A stretch of 64,000 nucleotides of DNA from SHVO01 sp041905525 (GCA_041905525.1 JAYRKY010000013.1:1-64000), one strand, 5' to 3'. Counted from the first letter of the stretch, positions 9,473 to 18,238 are shown. The notes: a model not told the origin generated them from the sequence alone. Numbers and translations: made by a program.

Positions 9473-9501
9473 ACCTATTGAAAGCCGCCAAGCGAGGTCA
9501 A
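9473..9501 (-). promoter_or_regulatory. Candidate sigma70 promoter of ilvB
   Basis: On the minus strand TTGACC (9496-9501) is separated by 17 bases from ATAGGT (9473-9478), giving a leader of about 30 bases before the ATG at 9438. Directly upstream (about 9502-9585) the DNA is strikingly AT-rich for this genome, a usual property of UP elements or global regulator (Lrp-type) sites. Motif match only. Confidence 0.35.
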
Positions 9502-9640
9502 CAATTAATGGACAAAACGGACGATAAATTTGTAATTTGAATACGTAAATTTCTTAAGAACGCAATATTATTACTTAATTGCCGCGAAAACGCGCCCGGA
9601 GGGCGTCAGGCGCGACCTCCCGTTTCGAATCGAGGCCGAA

Positions 9641-9844
9641 TTACTGGGAAAGGTTACGCGGGGGCGGCGTGGCGCGAAGACGGCGGCACGCGGCTTCCGC
9701 ATGGTCGGGCGAACGGAACAAGCGCCGATCCAGCTGCGCGAACGCCTCATGGGAGGCAAAGAAGCGGTAGCGCTGCTTGTCTTAGACAACGAGGCCAGCG
9801 GCGGTATCGCCAAGTTCGATTACATAGCGCAAAGGCTGCGACAT
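9641..9844 (-). pseudogene. Small protein gene interrupted by an in-frame TAA
   Basis: Reading from the ATG at 9844, 67 codons run to a TAA at 9641 but codon 21 is also TAA. The part after the internal stop looks like genuine protein: 'DKQRYRFFASHEAF' followed by 'LDRRLFRSPDHAEAACRRL', resembling small alphaproteobacterial hypothetical proteins with an aromatic YRFFA core and an FRS-alpha helix. No ATG follows the stop in that frame. It lies downstream of the His-rich leader peptide and could be its target gene, now broken, or the TAA could be a sequence error. No function known. Confidence 0.4.
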
Positions 9845-9879
9845 GACATTCGTCTTTCGCGGATCAGAGGAGAGGAGTG

Positions 9880-9966
9880 CCACGGGGGAAATCCAAGAAC
9901 GGGGGGAGGACCCGTATAGGGGGGATCTCACCCCGTGGCTCGTTCGTGTAGGTCCTGAGGGCCTAC
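9880..9966 (-). other. Structured leader RNA after the His-rich peptide
   Basis: Two potential hairpins follow the leader peptide on the minus strand. GTAGG at 9948-9952 pairs with CCTAC at 9962-9966 (with CC/GG inside), starting 8 bases after the leader stop. A longer-range pair joins CCACGGGG (9880-9887) to CCCCGTGG (9931-9938), a perfect 8 bp stem enclosing a smaller ACGGG/CCCGT pair. There is no clear U-run, so intrinsic termination is not shown. Mutually exclusive folding as in attenuators is possible but not demonstrated. Confidence 0.35.
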
Positions 9967-9973
9967 CCGGTTT

Positions 9974-10030
9974 CTAACATCGATGCGCGTGGTGCGCGTG
10001 ATGCGACGAATGCGAATGAATGGCAGTCAT
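9974..10030 (-). CDS. Histidine-rich leader peptide (18 residues)
   Basis: A complete short frame starts at ATG 10030 and stops with TAG at 9974. Seven of its 18 residues are His (positions 5, 7, 10, 11, 13, 14, 16), ending His-Arg-Cys. GAGGAG at 10039-10044 is a strong Shine-Dalgarno with 8-base spacing. The layout (strong RBS, short peptide loaded with one amino acid, stop codon, then hairpins) is that of an amino-acid attenuation leader such as hisL. There is no his gene downstream here; the next genes on this strand are a broken small gene and, 536 bases on, ilvB. A His-rich metal-responsive peptide is an alternative. Confidence 0.55.
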   Translation of the reverse strand: MTAIHSHSSHHAHHAHRC

Positions 10031-10043
10031 TACCAGATCTCCT

Positions 10044-10072
10044 CGGGCCGCATTTTCCACGGACGCGGCCCG
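10044..10072 (-). promoter_or_regulatory. Stem-loop abutting the leader-peptide ribosome binding site
   Basis: CGGGCCGC (10044-10051) and GCGGCCCG (10065-10072) form a perfect 8 bp inverted repeat with a 13-base A-rich loop. On the minus strand its 3' arm runs into the first G of the GAGGAG Shine-Dalgarno, so the stem could modulate leader translation, or mark a protein-binding site. Confidence 0.4.
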
Positions 10073-10110
10073 CGCACGAGACGTGAGGGCTCCACGCCCC
10101 AAGAAAAGTG

Positions 10111-10155
10111 GAAATGAAAAAAGAACGTTCTCCCCCAGCGGTGTGAAGGAGAACG
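10111..10155 (-). terminator. Rho-independent terminator of the M1 peptidase operon
   Basis: On the minus strand CGTTCTCC (10148-10155) pairs with GGAGAACG (10126-10133) and is followed by a T-rich run (TTCTTTTTTC). It sits about 40 bases after the aminopeptidase stop and separates it from the His-rich leader transcript. Confidence 0.8.
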
Positions 10156-10195
10156 CTCAGCTCTGGCAGGAGGCCGAGCCTTACTAGCGGGGCGG

Positions 10196-12910
10196 CTATT
10201 TCAACGCGGCGAGGGTCTTCTCCGCGAGGGGCCGCTGGTTTTCGATCAACGTGCTGCAGGCCTTGATGCGCTCGAGGGTCTGCGCGAGGCTGCGAGGTGC
10301 TCCGCGCATATCGTTGGCCTTCGGCGTCATGAACTTCTCGTAGTCCGCCGCTTCAGGCGCCGTGCAGAAGTAAGCGCCGACACCGACCAATCCCTCGCGA
10401 TTGTTTGGCGGCGTACGCTGTTTCAGAGCCTCAAAGTTCTCCTTGAACCATGTCCACGCCGACGCGCGGTTGGCGGGCTCCGCCATCATCCCGTAAATGA
10501 TCGTGGGGATTTCGTTTGTGCGAAGATCGTCGGACAGGGCGAGGGAGCGCACCTGCGCGGCGATGGTCGGCTCTATCGATCGCGTCAGCGCGCTCAGCAG
10601 CCGCTGACGAATGATCCCGCTGCGTTCCGTCTTCAAGTGGGTGAGAATATCTTTCACAAAGGGAGCGCCACGCTCCTGGACCGCGACTTGCAAAGCTTCA
10701 TCGACGAGATCCGGGTCGATGGCGTCTGGATGAACATTGCCGTCCCCGGGCGCTCCGAGATACGCGACGGCTCGCTTCGTCAGTTCGGCCCGCACCGGGG
10801 ATGATTGAGCCTGGAACGCCATCGCGCCCACGACGGGCGAGCGCATCAACGTCGCCTGATTGGGTGCTGTTTTGTCGAGGTCCGACGTCCGGTCGAGGCC
10901 GAGCCGTGCATAGAGTGGCCCGTACATCTCGGTGACAACGCGGCCCATCCGCGCGCGGGATGATTCCGGCAATAACACGCGATCGAACCACGCCAGCCGC
11001 TCGCCAATGGCTTCCGCCATATCCCATGTGAGGCCTCCGCGCGCTTTTTGCCGGATCGAGACGATGGTGCGAAGGCGAGAAAGATATTTGTCGAAACCCA
11101 TACGGCCGGCCATGAAAGAGGCATCCATGCTATCGAGCAGTGACAGGACCTCTTTCTCGCTCAAGGACGCCGTATTCTCGACCAAATTTGACCAGCCGGC
11201 ATCGTCGAGATCAAAGCGGAAATAGCCCGCACCGTCGGCGTTGGGCATGATCCACGTTGGGCAGCCGCCCGTCTCAAGAGCGATCCTGGTCTCCGGCTCT
11301 TTCACGATGACGCACATCTGGTCGCGCTCTGGCCCACGGCCGAAGGCCACGCACGTCGGGATGCGCCACTGCTGCTGCTTGGACGCCGGTGTGATCGGAC
11401 CTGGAAAATACCGGCTCTGGGACACGACGAACGTCGCGGTGGGGCCCTTGCATTCAAGGCGCGAGGTGAGGAGGGGAACGCCCGACTGATTGAGGAAGGA
11501 CTCGAACGCGGCGACACCTTCCGTATCCTTATTTGCGTCGGCAACCGACTGCAGGAATTCGCTGGCTGTGGCATTGCCCCACGCGCGGCGCTGAAGATGC
11601 AGAGTCACCCCTTTCTGAAAGTTCTCGGGGTTATAGAACTGCTCGAACATCGCCAGCACGCCACCGCCCTTCTGATAGGTGATGCCGTCAAAAGCGTTTT
11701 GAATGTCGTCGTTCGACTTGATGGGTTGAGCGATGGCGCGCGCGGCATGCCAGCTATCGGTACTCATCGCATCGAGCGCACCCGTAAGCGTTAGGCGGCC
11801 GAATTCGCCGGCGGGGTCGAACGCGGCGGCGGCTTTGTTCCCCATCCAGGTGGCAAAGGCTTCGTTCAGCCAAATGTCATTCCACCACGCGGGCGTCACG
11901 AGATTCCCGAACCACTGGTGGGCCAGTTCATGGGCGTGAACCAAGGCGTAGGAGCGCTTTTGCGCGAGAGACGAGGTCTCGTCGATCAGAAGAAGCTGTT
12001 CGCGATAGGTGATTGCGCCGGCATTCTCCATGGCGCCGTAGGCAAAATCGGTCACCGCGATGATGTCGAGTTTTTCGAAGGGGTAGGCTGTTCCGAAGTA
12101 GTTCTCGAGCGCACCGACGATAGCCGGCGTATTGTCGAGCGCATACTTGAGCTGTTTGCCTTTACCCTTTGTCGCCACGCCTCGCACCGGGATTTCGCGA
12201 TCGCGGAATCCCGTTTTCGGGACCGGGGGACCTTGCACGACGTCGAACGGACCCGCGATCAGCGCGATCAGGTATGTCGGCAGCGGTTTCGTCGTTGCGA
12301 ATGTCACGCGCTTGAGGCCGCCCGCAACCGAAGTCTCTTTTGCGACGGGGGCATTCGAGATCGCGGCATCACGTTCGCGCACGGTCATCGAAATGTCGTA
12401 AGGCGTCTTGAAGCGGGGTTCGTCGAAACTTGGGAAAGCGCGGCGGGCGAAGATGGTTTCCATCTGGCTATAGAGGTAGCGTTCGCCGGCGTCGTCGGCT
12501 CGGTAGAGTCCTTCAAGCTGCCGATTGTAGTCCGCATCGTAGGCGATAGAGATGCGCGCCTTCGGACCGCGCACCTCTTGCGAAAGCTCGAGTTTTACAA
12601 CGCCGTCGCTATTCGGAATCTCGGTCCACGCCGCAGACAATGGCTTGCCGCCCTCGGGAATTACGCGGGCTTCCTTCACTCGCAGGTCTTGTCCATGCAG
12701 CCATATGAGTTTGGTGGGAGCGGCGAGTGTGATGTCGATGTCTACTTTGCCGGTGAACGTGTCCCGGTCGGGACGCGTGACCAGATCGATGGTGTAGTGC
12801 GTCGGTGTCACCGAGGCCGGCAGTTGTCCTGTGGGGTAGTCCTGGGATTGCGCGGTCGCCTGCGCCGTGACAAGCAGGAGCGCGAAGGTGGAGGTGATGA
12901 ATGTTCTCAC
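10196..12910 (-). CDS. M1 family zinc aminopeptidase, secreted
   Basis: 904-residue metallopeptidase of the aminopeptidase N / puromycin-sensitive type, removing N-terminal residues from peptides. A signal peptide is visible (residues 1-21). The exopeptidase motif GAMEN is at 292-296 and the zinc site HELAH at 327-331 with the third ligand Glu at 350 in 'WLNEAFA'. The C-terminal half has the helical ERAP1-like domain, so the enzyme is full length and probably acts in the periplasm. Its ATG overlaps the stop of the upstream small secreted protein by four bases (ATGA), so translation is coupled. Confidence 0.93.
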   Translation of the reverse strand: MRTFITSTFALLLVTAQATAQSQDYPTGQLPASVTPTHYTIDLVTRPDRDTFTGKVDIDITLAAPTKLIWLHGQDLRVKEARVIPEGGKPLSAAWTEIPNSDGVVKLELSQEVRGPKARISIAYDADYNRQLEGLYRADDAGERYLYSQMETIFARRAFPSFDEPRFKTPYDISMTVRERDAAISNAPVAKETSVAGGLKRVTFATTKPLPTYLIALIAGPFDVVQGPPVPKTGFRDREIPVRGVATKGKGKQLKYALDNTPAIVGALENYFGTAYPFEKLDIIAVTDFAYGAMENAGAITYREQLLLIDETSSLAQKRSYALVHAHELAHQWFGNLVTPAWWNDIWLNEAFATWMGNKAAAAFDPAGEFGRLTLTGALDAMSTDSWHAARAIAQPIKSNDDIQNAFDGITYQKGGGVLAMFEQFYNPENFQKGVTLHLQRRAWGNATASEFLQSVADANKDTEGVAAFESFLNQSGVPLLTSRLECKGPTATFVVSQSRYFPGPITPASKQQQWRIPTCVAFGRGPERDQMCVIVKEPETRIALETGGCPTWIMPNADGAGYFRFDLDDAGWSNLVENTASLSEKEVLSLLDSMDASFMAGRMGFDKYLSRLRTIVSIRQKARGGLTWDMAEAIGERLAWFDRVLLPESSRARMGRVVTEMYGPLYARLGLDRTSDLDKTAPNQATLMRSPVVGAMAFQAQSSPVRAELTKRAVAYLGAPGDGNVHPDAIDPDLVDEALQVAVQERGAPFVKDILTHLKTERSGIIRQRLLSALTRSIEPTIAAQVRSLALSDDLRTNEIPTIIYGMMAEPANRASAWTWFKENFEALKQRTPPNNREGLVGVGAYFCTAPEAADYEKFMTPKANDMRGAPRSLAQTLERIKACSTLIENQRPLAEKTLAALK

Positions 12911-13446
12911 TTCAAACTCCCGATATTAGTGGATCCGACGAATACATCGCCATTTGCGTTATTGACGAACCGGAATTGATGCGGACCGCAATCGCCCGCC
13001 TCGGTGCACTCAACGAGGCTTGGCGTGAAGATCGCAATGGCTTCTTTGCCTTCCAGGCTGAGCTTATGTGAGAGCTCGGATTGGAGGCGGGTCCGTTCCT
13101 TAGCCCACAGCTTGATCCCGATCGGTTGCGTATTGGCGTCGCCTGTACCGACAAGAACGATGCCCTGGACGATCCAATCGCCGTCACGCGGTGCTACTTC
13201 CCAGTCGAATTCGTAGTATCGTATGAGCGAACCAATGGAACTGAGGATGATCGTGTCCGAGGCGTGCCACATCTCATAAATGGAGATATTGGTCGCGAGA
13301 GCCCAACGATAGTCGCCCTCCGTTTTTATTTCTCCGGTGACGAGCGCCGGATCAATGCCGCGCGGCTGGGGCTTCGACTTCGCGGACGCGGCGGAGAGCG
13401 CAAGCGCCGCCATCAATACGCACGCAATTCTCGAAAAAGCGCCCAT
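12907..13446 (-). CDS. Small secreted protein coupled to the M1 peptidase
   Basis: 179 residues from the ATG at 13446, chosen because GGGAG lies five bases upstream; a TTG at 13458 is in frame. It has a clear signal peptide ending ALA-like at 'SAASAKS'. The mature protein contains two Cys in 'VECTEAGDCGPHQF' that may form a disulfide, and no recognised domain. Its stop overlaps the start of the aminopeptidase gene, suggesting a common role in periplasmic peptide handling (inference from coupling only). Confidence 0.7.
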   Translation of the reverse strand: MGAFSRIACVLMAALALSAASAKSKPQPRGIDPALVTGEIKTEGDYRWALATNISIYEMWHASDTIILSSIGSLIRYYEFDWEVAPRDGDWIVQGIVLVGTGDANTQPIGIKLWAKERTRLQSELSHKLSLEGKEAIAIFTPSLVECTEAGDCGPHQFRFVNNANGDVFVGSTNIGSLK

Positions 13447-13552
13447 GGGGTCTCCCAAAATCCATAGAACACTTTTATAGACTGCGGTACCGCTTCGCCC
13501 AAGGGGCCGGGCGGGGTATGATTACCGTCGCACCTGAATAGATGTTCCAAAA

Positions 13553-14296
13553 ATGGCGCATGTCGTTCTCAATTCACGGACCTTGCGCCTTCGGGTGTTT
13601 CCAAAACCCAAGGGCAAACCAGCCCGCGCCAAGCGCGAAAACAAGACCTTGGCCCTTTTTGAACCGCCGGCCGACGATGCGGCCGACCCTCCTTCGGATA
13701 AACTTGCCGAGAAGGTGGCGGCGCTGTGCCTGCTGAACCGGACGAACGCCGAAGTGCTCGCGCGTGCGTCTCAGCTTGGGCTGCGCGATTGGTGGCTGAC
13801 GGCGGGCTCGCTCACGGCGACGGTCTGGAATCTGCGCAGCGGTCGCGCCGCGGTGCAGGGAATCCGCGACTATGATCTCGCCTATTTCTCCGAGGATGCT
13901 TCACAGGAAGCCGAGGAGGAGGTGCGCCGCGTTGCAGCGAGACTGTTCACCGGCCTCGACGGTACAGTGACAGTCCGCAATCAGGCGCGCACGCATCTTT
14001 GGTACGAGCAGGAGTTCGGCGTTGCCTATCCGCCGCTCACGTCGGCCTCTGAAGGGCTGCTCCGCCAACCAGCCAACGCTTTCACCATCGGTATGAAGTG
14101 TACCGGGAACGACTTTTTCGACATTTACGCGCCGCTGGGCGTCGGAGATGTCTGGGATATGGTGGCGCGGCCCAACCGCGTGATGCCGTTGTCGAAGGCC
14201 TATGAGGAGATGACCGCACGTTGGCTTGCCCGATGGCCGAGACTGGTCATTTATCCCTGGGTTGATGAACAAGAAAAAAATAAGCAAAAACAATAA
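13553..14296 (+). CDS. Nucleotidyltransferase-like protein (DUF925/NTP_transf_6 type)
   Basis: 247-residue protein. Residues ~60-225 match the DUF925 family: 'LGLRDWWLTAGSLTATVWNL', then 'GIRDYDLAYFSED' with the acidic D-x-D pair typical of nucleotidyltransferase folds, and 'HLWYEQEFGVAYPPLTSASEGL'. The family is widespread and its substrate is unknown. The N-terminal ~50 residues are basic and not part of the domain. It ends in a Lys/Gln-rich tail. Alone on its strand between convergent and codirectional neighbours. Confidence 0.8.
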   Translation: MAHVVLNSRTLRLRVFPKPKGKPARAKRENKTLALFEPPADDAADPPSDKLAEKVAALCLLNRTNAEVLARASQLGLRDWWLTAGSLTATVWNLRSGRAAVQGIRDYDLAYFSEDASQEAEEEVRRVAARLFTGLDGTVTVRNQARTHLWYEQEFGVAYPPLTSASEGLLRQPANAFTIGMKCTGNDFFDIYAPLGVGDVWDMVARPNRVMPLSKAYEEMTARWLARWPRLVIYPWVDEQEKNKQKQ

Positions 14297-14408
14297 TCTA
14301 AGGTTGATATTTCAGCTTTCCAAGGCCGGGCCATGGTGGTACACCCGCGCGCCTGCCGAACGGCCTTCATGGATTGCCGCTCCGACAGAGTTCTAACCGT
14401 CAGCGGTC

Positions 14409-16361
14409 ATGCACATGAACCAGGACCCATCCCCTGGATCTCAAACTCCGGCGCTCTCCGATTGGGCGCCGCCTCGTTCGCAGAACTCCCCTCACCGGGA
14501 CCACCGCATCGCGGCGCTAGTGGTGGGCGCGGTTGGCGTGGTGTTCGGGGATATCGGCACCAGCCCGCTCTACGCTCTGAAAGAAGCTTTCAACGGCGCC
14601 CACCCGATGCCGGCCGACGAGCCGCATGTGTTCGGCGTGCTGTCGCTGGTGTTCTGGACCTTCATGCTCATCGTGACACTGAAGTATGCGGTGATCGTGA
14701 TGCGCGCCGACAATAAGGGGGAAGGGGGCAGCCTCGTCCTGGTTGCTCTTGCAAGCCAGGCCCTCGCGGACGGCAAGAATAAGTGGCTCATGCCCATCGT
14801 CGTTGCCCTCGGGATATCCGCCGGGGCGCTGTTCTACGGGGATAGCATGATTACCCCCGCCATCTCGGTGCTCAGTGCTGTCGAGGGGCTGAATGTGGCG
14901 GTACCCAAACTTGCCGATTTTATCGTCCCGATCACTGTCGTAATCCTGATTTTTCTCTTTATGATTCAGCGTTTCGGCACGCGTGTCGTGGGACGTGCGT
15001 TTGGACCCATTACCGTGACGTGGTTCGTCGCGCTTGCCGTGCTCGGGGTCATGAACATCGTTGAATCGCCCGAAATTCTGAAGGCGATCAATCCGTATTA
15101 CGCGGCCCACTTCTTCATTGCCTACAAGGAAACGGCCTTTCTCGCGCTCGCCGCGGTCTTCCTGGTCGTGACGGGCGCCGAAGCGCTTTACGCGGATATG
15201 GGCCACTTCGGGAAAAAAGCGATCCGCATTTCCTGGCTGTGGATCGTGTTTCCCGGATTGATGCTTAACTATCTGGGTCAGGGGGCGCTTCTTCTCGACA
15301 ATCCGAAGGCCGCCGAGAACCCGTTTTATCTGATGGTGCCGGAATGGGCCGCGCTACCGATGGTGATCCTCGCGACGATGGCCACGGCCGTAGCGTCGCA
15401 GGCCGTTATCAGCGGGACGTTCTCGCTCTCGCGCCAGGCGATGCAGCTTGGCTTCCTGCCGCGCATGGCAACTATTCACACCTCCGAAACCGAGCGCGGC
15501 CAGATCTACGTTCCGTTCATCAACTGGATGCTGATGGTCTCGGTGCTTGCCCTGGTCCTCGGTTTCGGCTCATCGAGCAACCTTGCTGCGGCTTACGGTG
15601 TCGCGGTGAGCGGCGATATGATCGTGACGACGGTTCAGTTGGCGGTCGTCATGTTCTTGCTGTGGCGTTGGCCGGTTTGGCTCGCGGCCACCATTTTCTT
15701 CGTCTTCTTTGTTATCGACCTAGCGTTCTTTGCCGCGAACGCGACAAAGATCCCGCACGGCGGCTGGGTACCCCTGGCGATTGGGGCGGCAGGATTCACA
15801 TTGTTGACGACCTGGAAGAAGGGACGCTCGCTGCTATTCGCGCGCATGGCGGAAGAGGCGATGCCGGTGGAGCTTTTCCTGAATTCTCTTTCCGCCAACG
15901 TCACGCGCGTCCCGGGCACGGCGGTCTTCCTCTCGGCCACCTCCGACGGCGTGCCGCATGCGCTTCTGCATAACCTCAAACATAATAAGGTCGTGCACGA
16001 ACGTGTCGTGTTCCTCACTGTCGTCACCGACGAAATGGCGCATGTGCCCGACTCCGCGCGGCTGGAGGTTCAGCATCTCGGACGACGATTTTATCGCTTC
16101 GTCGTGCGCTACGGCTTCCTCGATGCCACGAACATCCCCGAGGCGCTAAAGTGCGCCGCGAAGCACAACTTCGAATTCAACGACATGGAAACGTCGTTCT
16201 TCCTGGGACGGGAAACGCTCATCCCGAGCCGGCGCCCGGGTATGGCGCTCTGGCGTGAAAGCCTGTTCGCCTGGATGTCGCGCTCGGCGACCAGCGCGCT
16301 CGACTTCTTCCACCTGCCGCCGAATCGCGTGGTGGAATTGGGCACCCAGGTCGAGATTTGA
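14409..16361 (+). CDS. kup: Kup potassium uptake permease
   Basis: 650-residue K+/H+ symporter of the KUP/HAK/KT family. 'AALVVGAVGVVFGDIGTSPLYALKEAF' near residue 38 is the hallmark first helix; about twelve helices follow to residue ~460 and then a cytoplasmic domain ending 'RVVELGTQVEI'. Two ATGs (14409, 14415) are equally plausible starts. It stands as a single gene. Low-affinity constitutive potassium uptake at low pH is the usual role. Confidence 0.95.
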   Translation: MHMNQDPSPGSQTPALSDWAPPRSQNSPHRDHRIAALVVGAVGVVFGDIGTSPLYALKEAFNGAHPMPADEPHVFGVLSLVFWTFMLIVTLKYAVIVMRADNKGEGGSLVLVALASQALADGKNKWLMPIVVALGISAGALFYGDSMITPAISVLSAVEGLNVAVPKLADFIVPITVVILIFLFMIQRFGTRVVGRAFGPITVTWFVALAVLGVMNIVESPEILKAINPYYAAHFFIAYKETAFLALAAVFLVVTGAEALYADMGHFGKKAIRISWLWIVFPGLMLNYLGQGALLLDNPKAAENPFYLMVPEWAALPMVILATMATAVASQAVISGTFSLSRQAMQLGFLPRMATIHTSETERGQIYVPFINWMLMVSVLALVLGFGSSSNLAAAYGVAVSGDMIVTTVQLAVVMFLLWRWPVWLAATIFFVFFVIDLAFFAANATKIPHGGWVPLAIGAAGFTLLTTWKKGRSLLFARMAEEAMPVELFLNSLSANVTRVPGTAVFLSATSDGVPHALLHNLKHNKVVHERVVFLTVVTDEMAHVPDSARLEVQHLGRRFYRFVVRYGFLDATNIPEALKCAAKHNFEFNDMETSFFLGRETLIPSRRPGMALWRESLFAWMSRSATSALDFFHLPPNRVVELGTQVEI

Positions 16362-16476
16362 CGCCTTCAAGATGAACTTTTTGTAGGGTCCCGCCGTAGC
16401 CTCGGCACTCCCGCTTGACGATCCGCGCGCGAAAATTATTTCGCCCGACGTAAGGTTGTCTGCATGGGAGAGCGTT

Positions 16477-16962
16477 ATGACCTCAAAATCATCTCTTCTT
16501 GGATTGGCCCTCATCTGCGCCGCGACGACGGCACACGCGGCGGAGACCGGGTGCAGCTTCGAGCCCCGCATCCCCGCGACCCGCTATGAAATCAATGGCG
16601 GGGAAGTGTACGACAAGGAGAAAAACCTGACATGGCAGCGCTGCAGCCTCGGCCAGCAATGGAAGGAAGGACCGGGCTGCGTGGGCGAGACCCGCGAAGT
16701 CAGCCGCGCGGAGGCCAACAAGGTTCCGGGGAACTGGCGGTTGCCGACCAAGGATGAACTTGGAACGCTGCTGTCGAGTGCGTGTCTGAAGTCCGTCAAC
16801 GCCGAAGCGTTCCCCGGCATTTCACTCCAGCACCCCAATTATTGGAGCAGCACGGAAACCGCTCCGGGTCTGACATGGACGGTGAATTTGACATCGGGAG
16901 GGGAGTTCAATGCCATCTCCAGCTCCAGCAACGCAGTGAAGCTGGTCCGATCGGGACGGTAA
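16477..16962 (+). CDS. DUF1566 (Lcl C-terminal) domain secreted protein
   Basis: 161 residues. The ATG at 16477 has GGGAGA six bases upstream and gives a clean signal peptide (MTSKSSLLGLALICAATTAHA); a TTG at 16456 is in frame but less likely. The mature part shows the DUF1566 pattern: 'EKNLTWQRCSLGQQW', 'NWRLPTKDELGTLL', 'YWSSTE' and 'KLVRSGR', a C-type-lectin-like fold found in surface proteins. Four Cys could form two disulfides. Function unknown. It ends tail to tail with the MgtC-like gene, directly abutting. Confidence 0.8.
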   Translation: MTSKSSLLGLALICAATTAHAAETGCSFEPRIPATRYEINGGEVYDKEKNLTWQRCSLGQQWKEGPGCVGETREVSRAEANKVPGNWRLPTKDELGTLLSSACLKSVNAEAFPGISLQHPNYWSSTETAPGLTWTVNLTSGGEFNAISSSSNAVKLVRSGR

Positions 16963-18228
16963 TCACAAGAACTGGCGCTCTAGAAAAAAGGCGAGTCCTG
17001 CCGTCGCCAGCGGCGGCAGGAATACCACCGCGGCCAGCGGCGCGAACGTGCGGCCGGCGATCGCGATTGCGTACACGGCTTTGGCGACCGAGTTCACGGC
17101 GGCGGCAAGGAGCACGGCCGCGGCGACTTCAGCGACGGTAGCGGCCCCGGTCGCACCGAGGCGCGCCATGGTCGCATTTGTCGCGTCGATGTCGACAAGT
17201 CCCCCGAGCGCGGAGGTCACCAATGCGGCCTGATGCCCAAAGGCCTCCCGCGCATAGTGGGTGAGAAGGGCGACGGCGACGAAGGCGGCAACGAATTTCA
17301 GTCCGGTGCCGATATCGGCGGAGGCGTCCAACTCGATTGCACCGTCTTCGGCGGAGCGGGCGCTGAGGCTGAGCGCGATCGCAGTGACGATCGAAGTCAC
17401 GCTGCCAACGATCATCGGCAGCCAAAGAATTTCGATCGCGTCCTTAAAGAGCACTCCGGTCAATACAAGCGCGCGGATGAACATGACCGCACAGGCGAGC
17501 GCGATGCTGGCGGCGGCATACCGTGCCATCGAGCCGTGTTTCTTTGCGAACCTTGCGAAGGCGATGGTGGTCGCAGTGGAGGAAACAAGACCGCCCAGTA
17601 TTCCGACACCGGCCGCGCCGGCCTTTTCTCCAAAAAGTCGCATCGCCGTATGGGCGGCAAAGGATATCGCCGCGATGACAACAACGATCCACCACAGGAC
17701 ATAAGGGTTGATCGTCTCTCCGGGCCCATATCCCTTATTGGGGAGCAAGGGCAACACTACGACCGATATGATGAGAAGCTTTATCGCGGCCGTCAGTTCC
17801 TCCTCATCGATCCGCTTGATCCATTGATGGAGCGGTTCCTTGAAGCCGAGGGTGGCAGCGACAATCACTGCCGCGGCGGCGGCGACTTCCATTTCCCCCC
17901 GCATAGCTACGACGCCGAGCACATAAGTGAGTATGGCGGCGATCTCGGTGGTCGCACCGCGGCCCTGGTCGCGCATCAGTCCGGTGACGTAGATCACGAT
18001 GATGAGTGCAATGAACCCGACACTCGCAACCGCCAGCACCAGATCGTCCGTCACTTGCCCGGCCAGACCCATTGCTCCGCCCAGAAGCCCGATCAGGGCG
18101 AAGGTGCGAACGCCGAGGGCCCGCGTGCCGGTCTCCATGGCGCGGCTTTGCCATCCGCGCTCGATGCCGATCATGAGGCCGATGGCGAAGGCCAGGGCCA
18201 AGCGGCCGAAAAGTTCAATCTGATCCAT
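16963..18228 (-). CDS. MgtC/SapB-like membrane protein with DUF4010 domain
   Basis: 421-residue polytopic membrane protein. The N-terminal ~130 residues match MgtC/SapB ('RLALAFAIGLMIGIERGWQSR', 'GTRTFALIGLLGGAMG' type), and the rest is the DUF4010 domain with eight or more helices ('VLLPNKGYGPGETINPYVLWWIVVVI' region). MgtC proteins are linked to Mg starvation and acid survival; the DUF4010 fusion has no proven function. It starts 10 bases after the methyltransferase stop on the same strand, so the two may be cotranscribed. Confidence 0.85.
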   Translation of the reverse strand: MDQIELFGRLALAFAIGLMIGIERGWQSRAMETGTRALGVRTFALIGLLGGAMGLAGQVTDDLVLAVASVGFIALIIVIYVTGLMRDQGRGATTEIAAILTYVLGVVAMRGEMEVAAAAAVIVAATLGFKEPLHQWIKRIDEEELTAAIKLLIISVVVLPLLPNKGYGPGETINPYVLWWIVVVIAAISFAAHTAMRLFGEKAGAAGVGILGGLVSSTATTIAFARFAKKHGSMARYAAASIALACAVMFIRALVLTGVLFKDAIEILWLPMIVGSVTSIVTAIALSLSARSAEDGAIELDASADIGTGLKFVAAFVAVALLTHYAREAFGHQAALVTSALGGLVDIDATNATMARLGATGAATVAEVAAAVLLAAAVNSVAKAVYAIAIAGRTFAPLAAVVFLPPLATAGLAFFLERQFL

Positions 18229-18238
18229 ACGTAATCTT

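Noticed and set aside
9571..9813. Minus-strand frame of 80 codons upstream of ilvB
   Set aside because: Different frame from the protein-like small gene (9641-9844), Arg/Pro/Ser-rich shadow composition, no ribosome binding site.
9701..9919. Plus-strand frame of 72 codons in the same region
   Set aside because: No ribosome binding site, and it is antisense to the better-supported small gene.
9974..10030. The leader peptide as a classical ilv attenuator
   Set aside because: It has one Ile and no Leu or Val codons, and ilvB has a promoter-like sequence of its own 500 bases downstream, so classical branched-chain attenuation does not fit.
11918..12979. Plus-strand frame of 353 codons
   Set aside because: Antisense to the M1 aminopeptidase with all catalytic motifs on the other strand; a GC-rich shadow frame.
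17233..18234. Plus-strand frame of 333 codons
   Set aside because: Antisense to the MgtC/DUF4010 membrane protein; charged composition without domain, no ribosome binding site.
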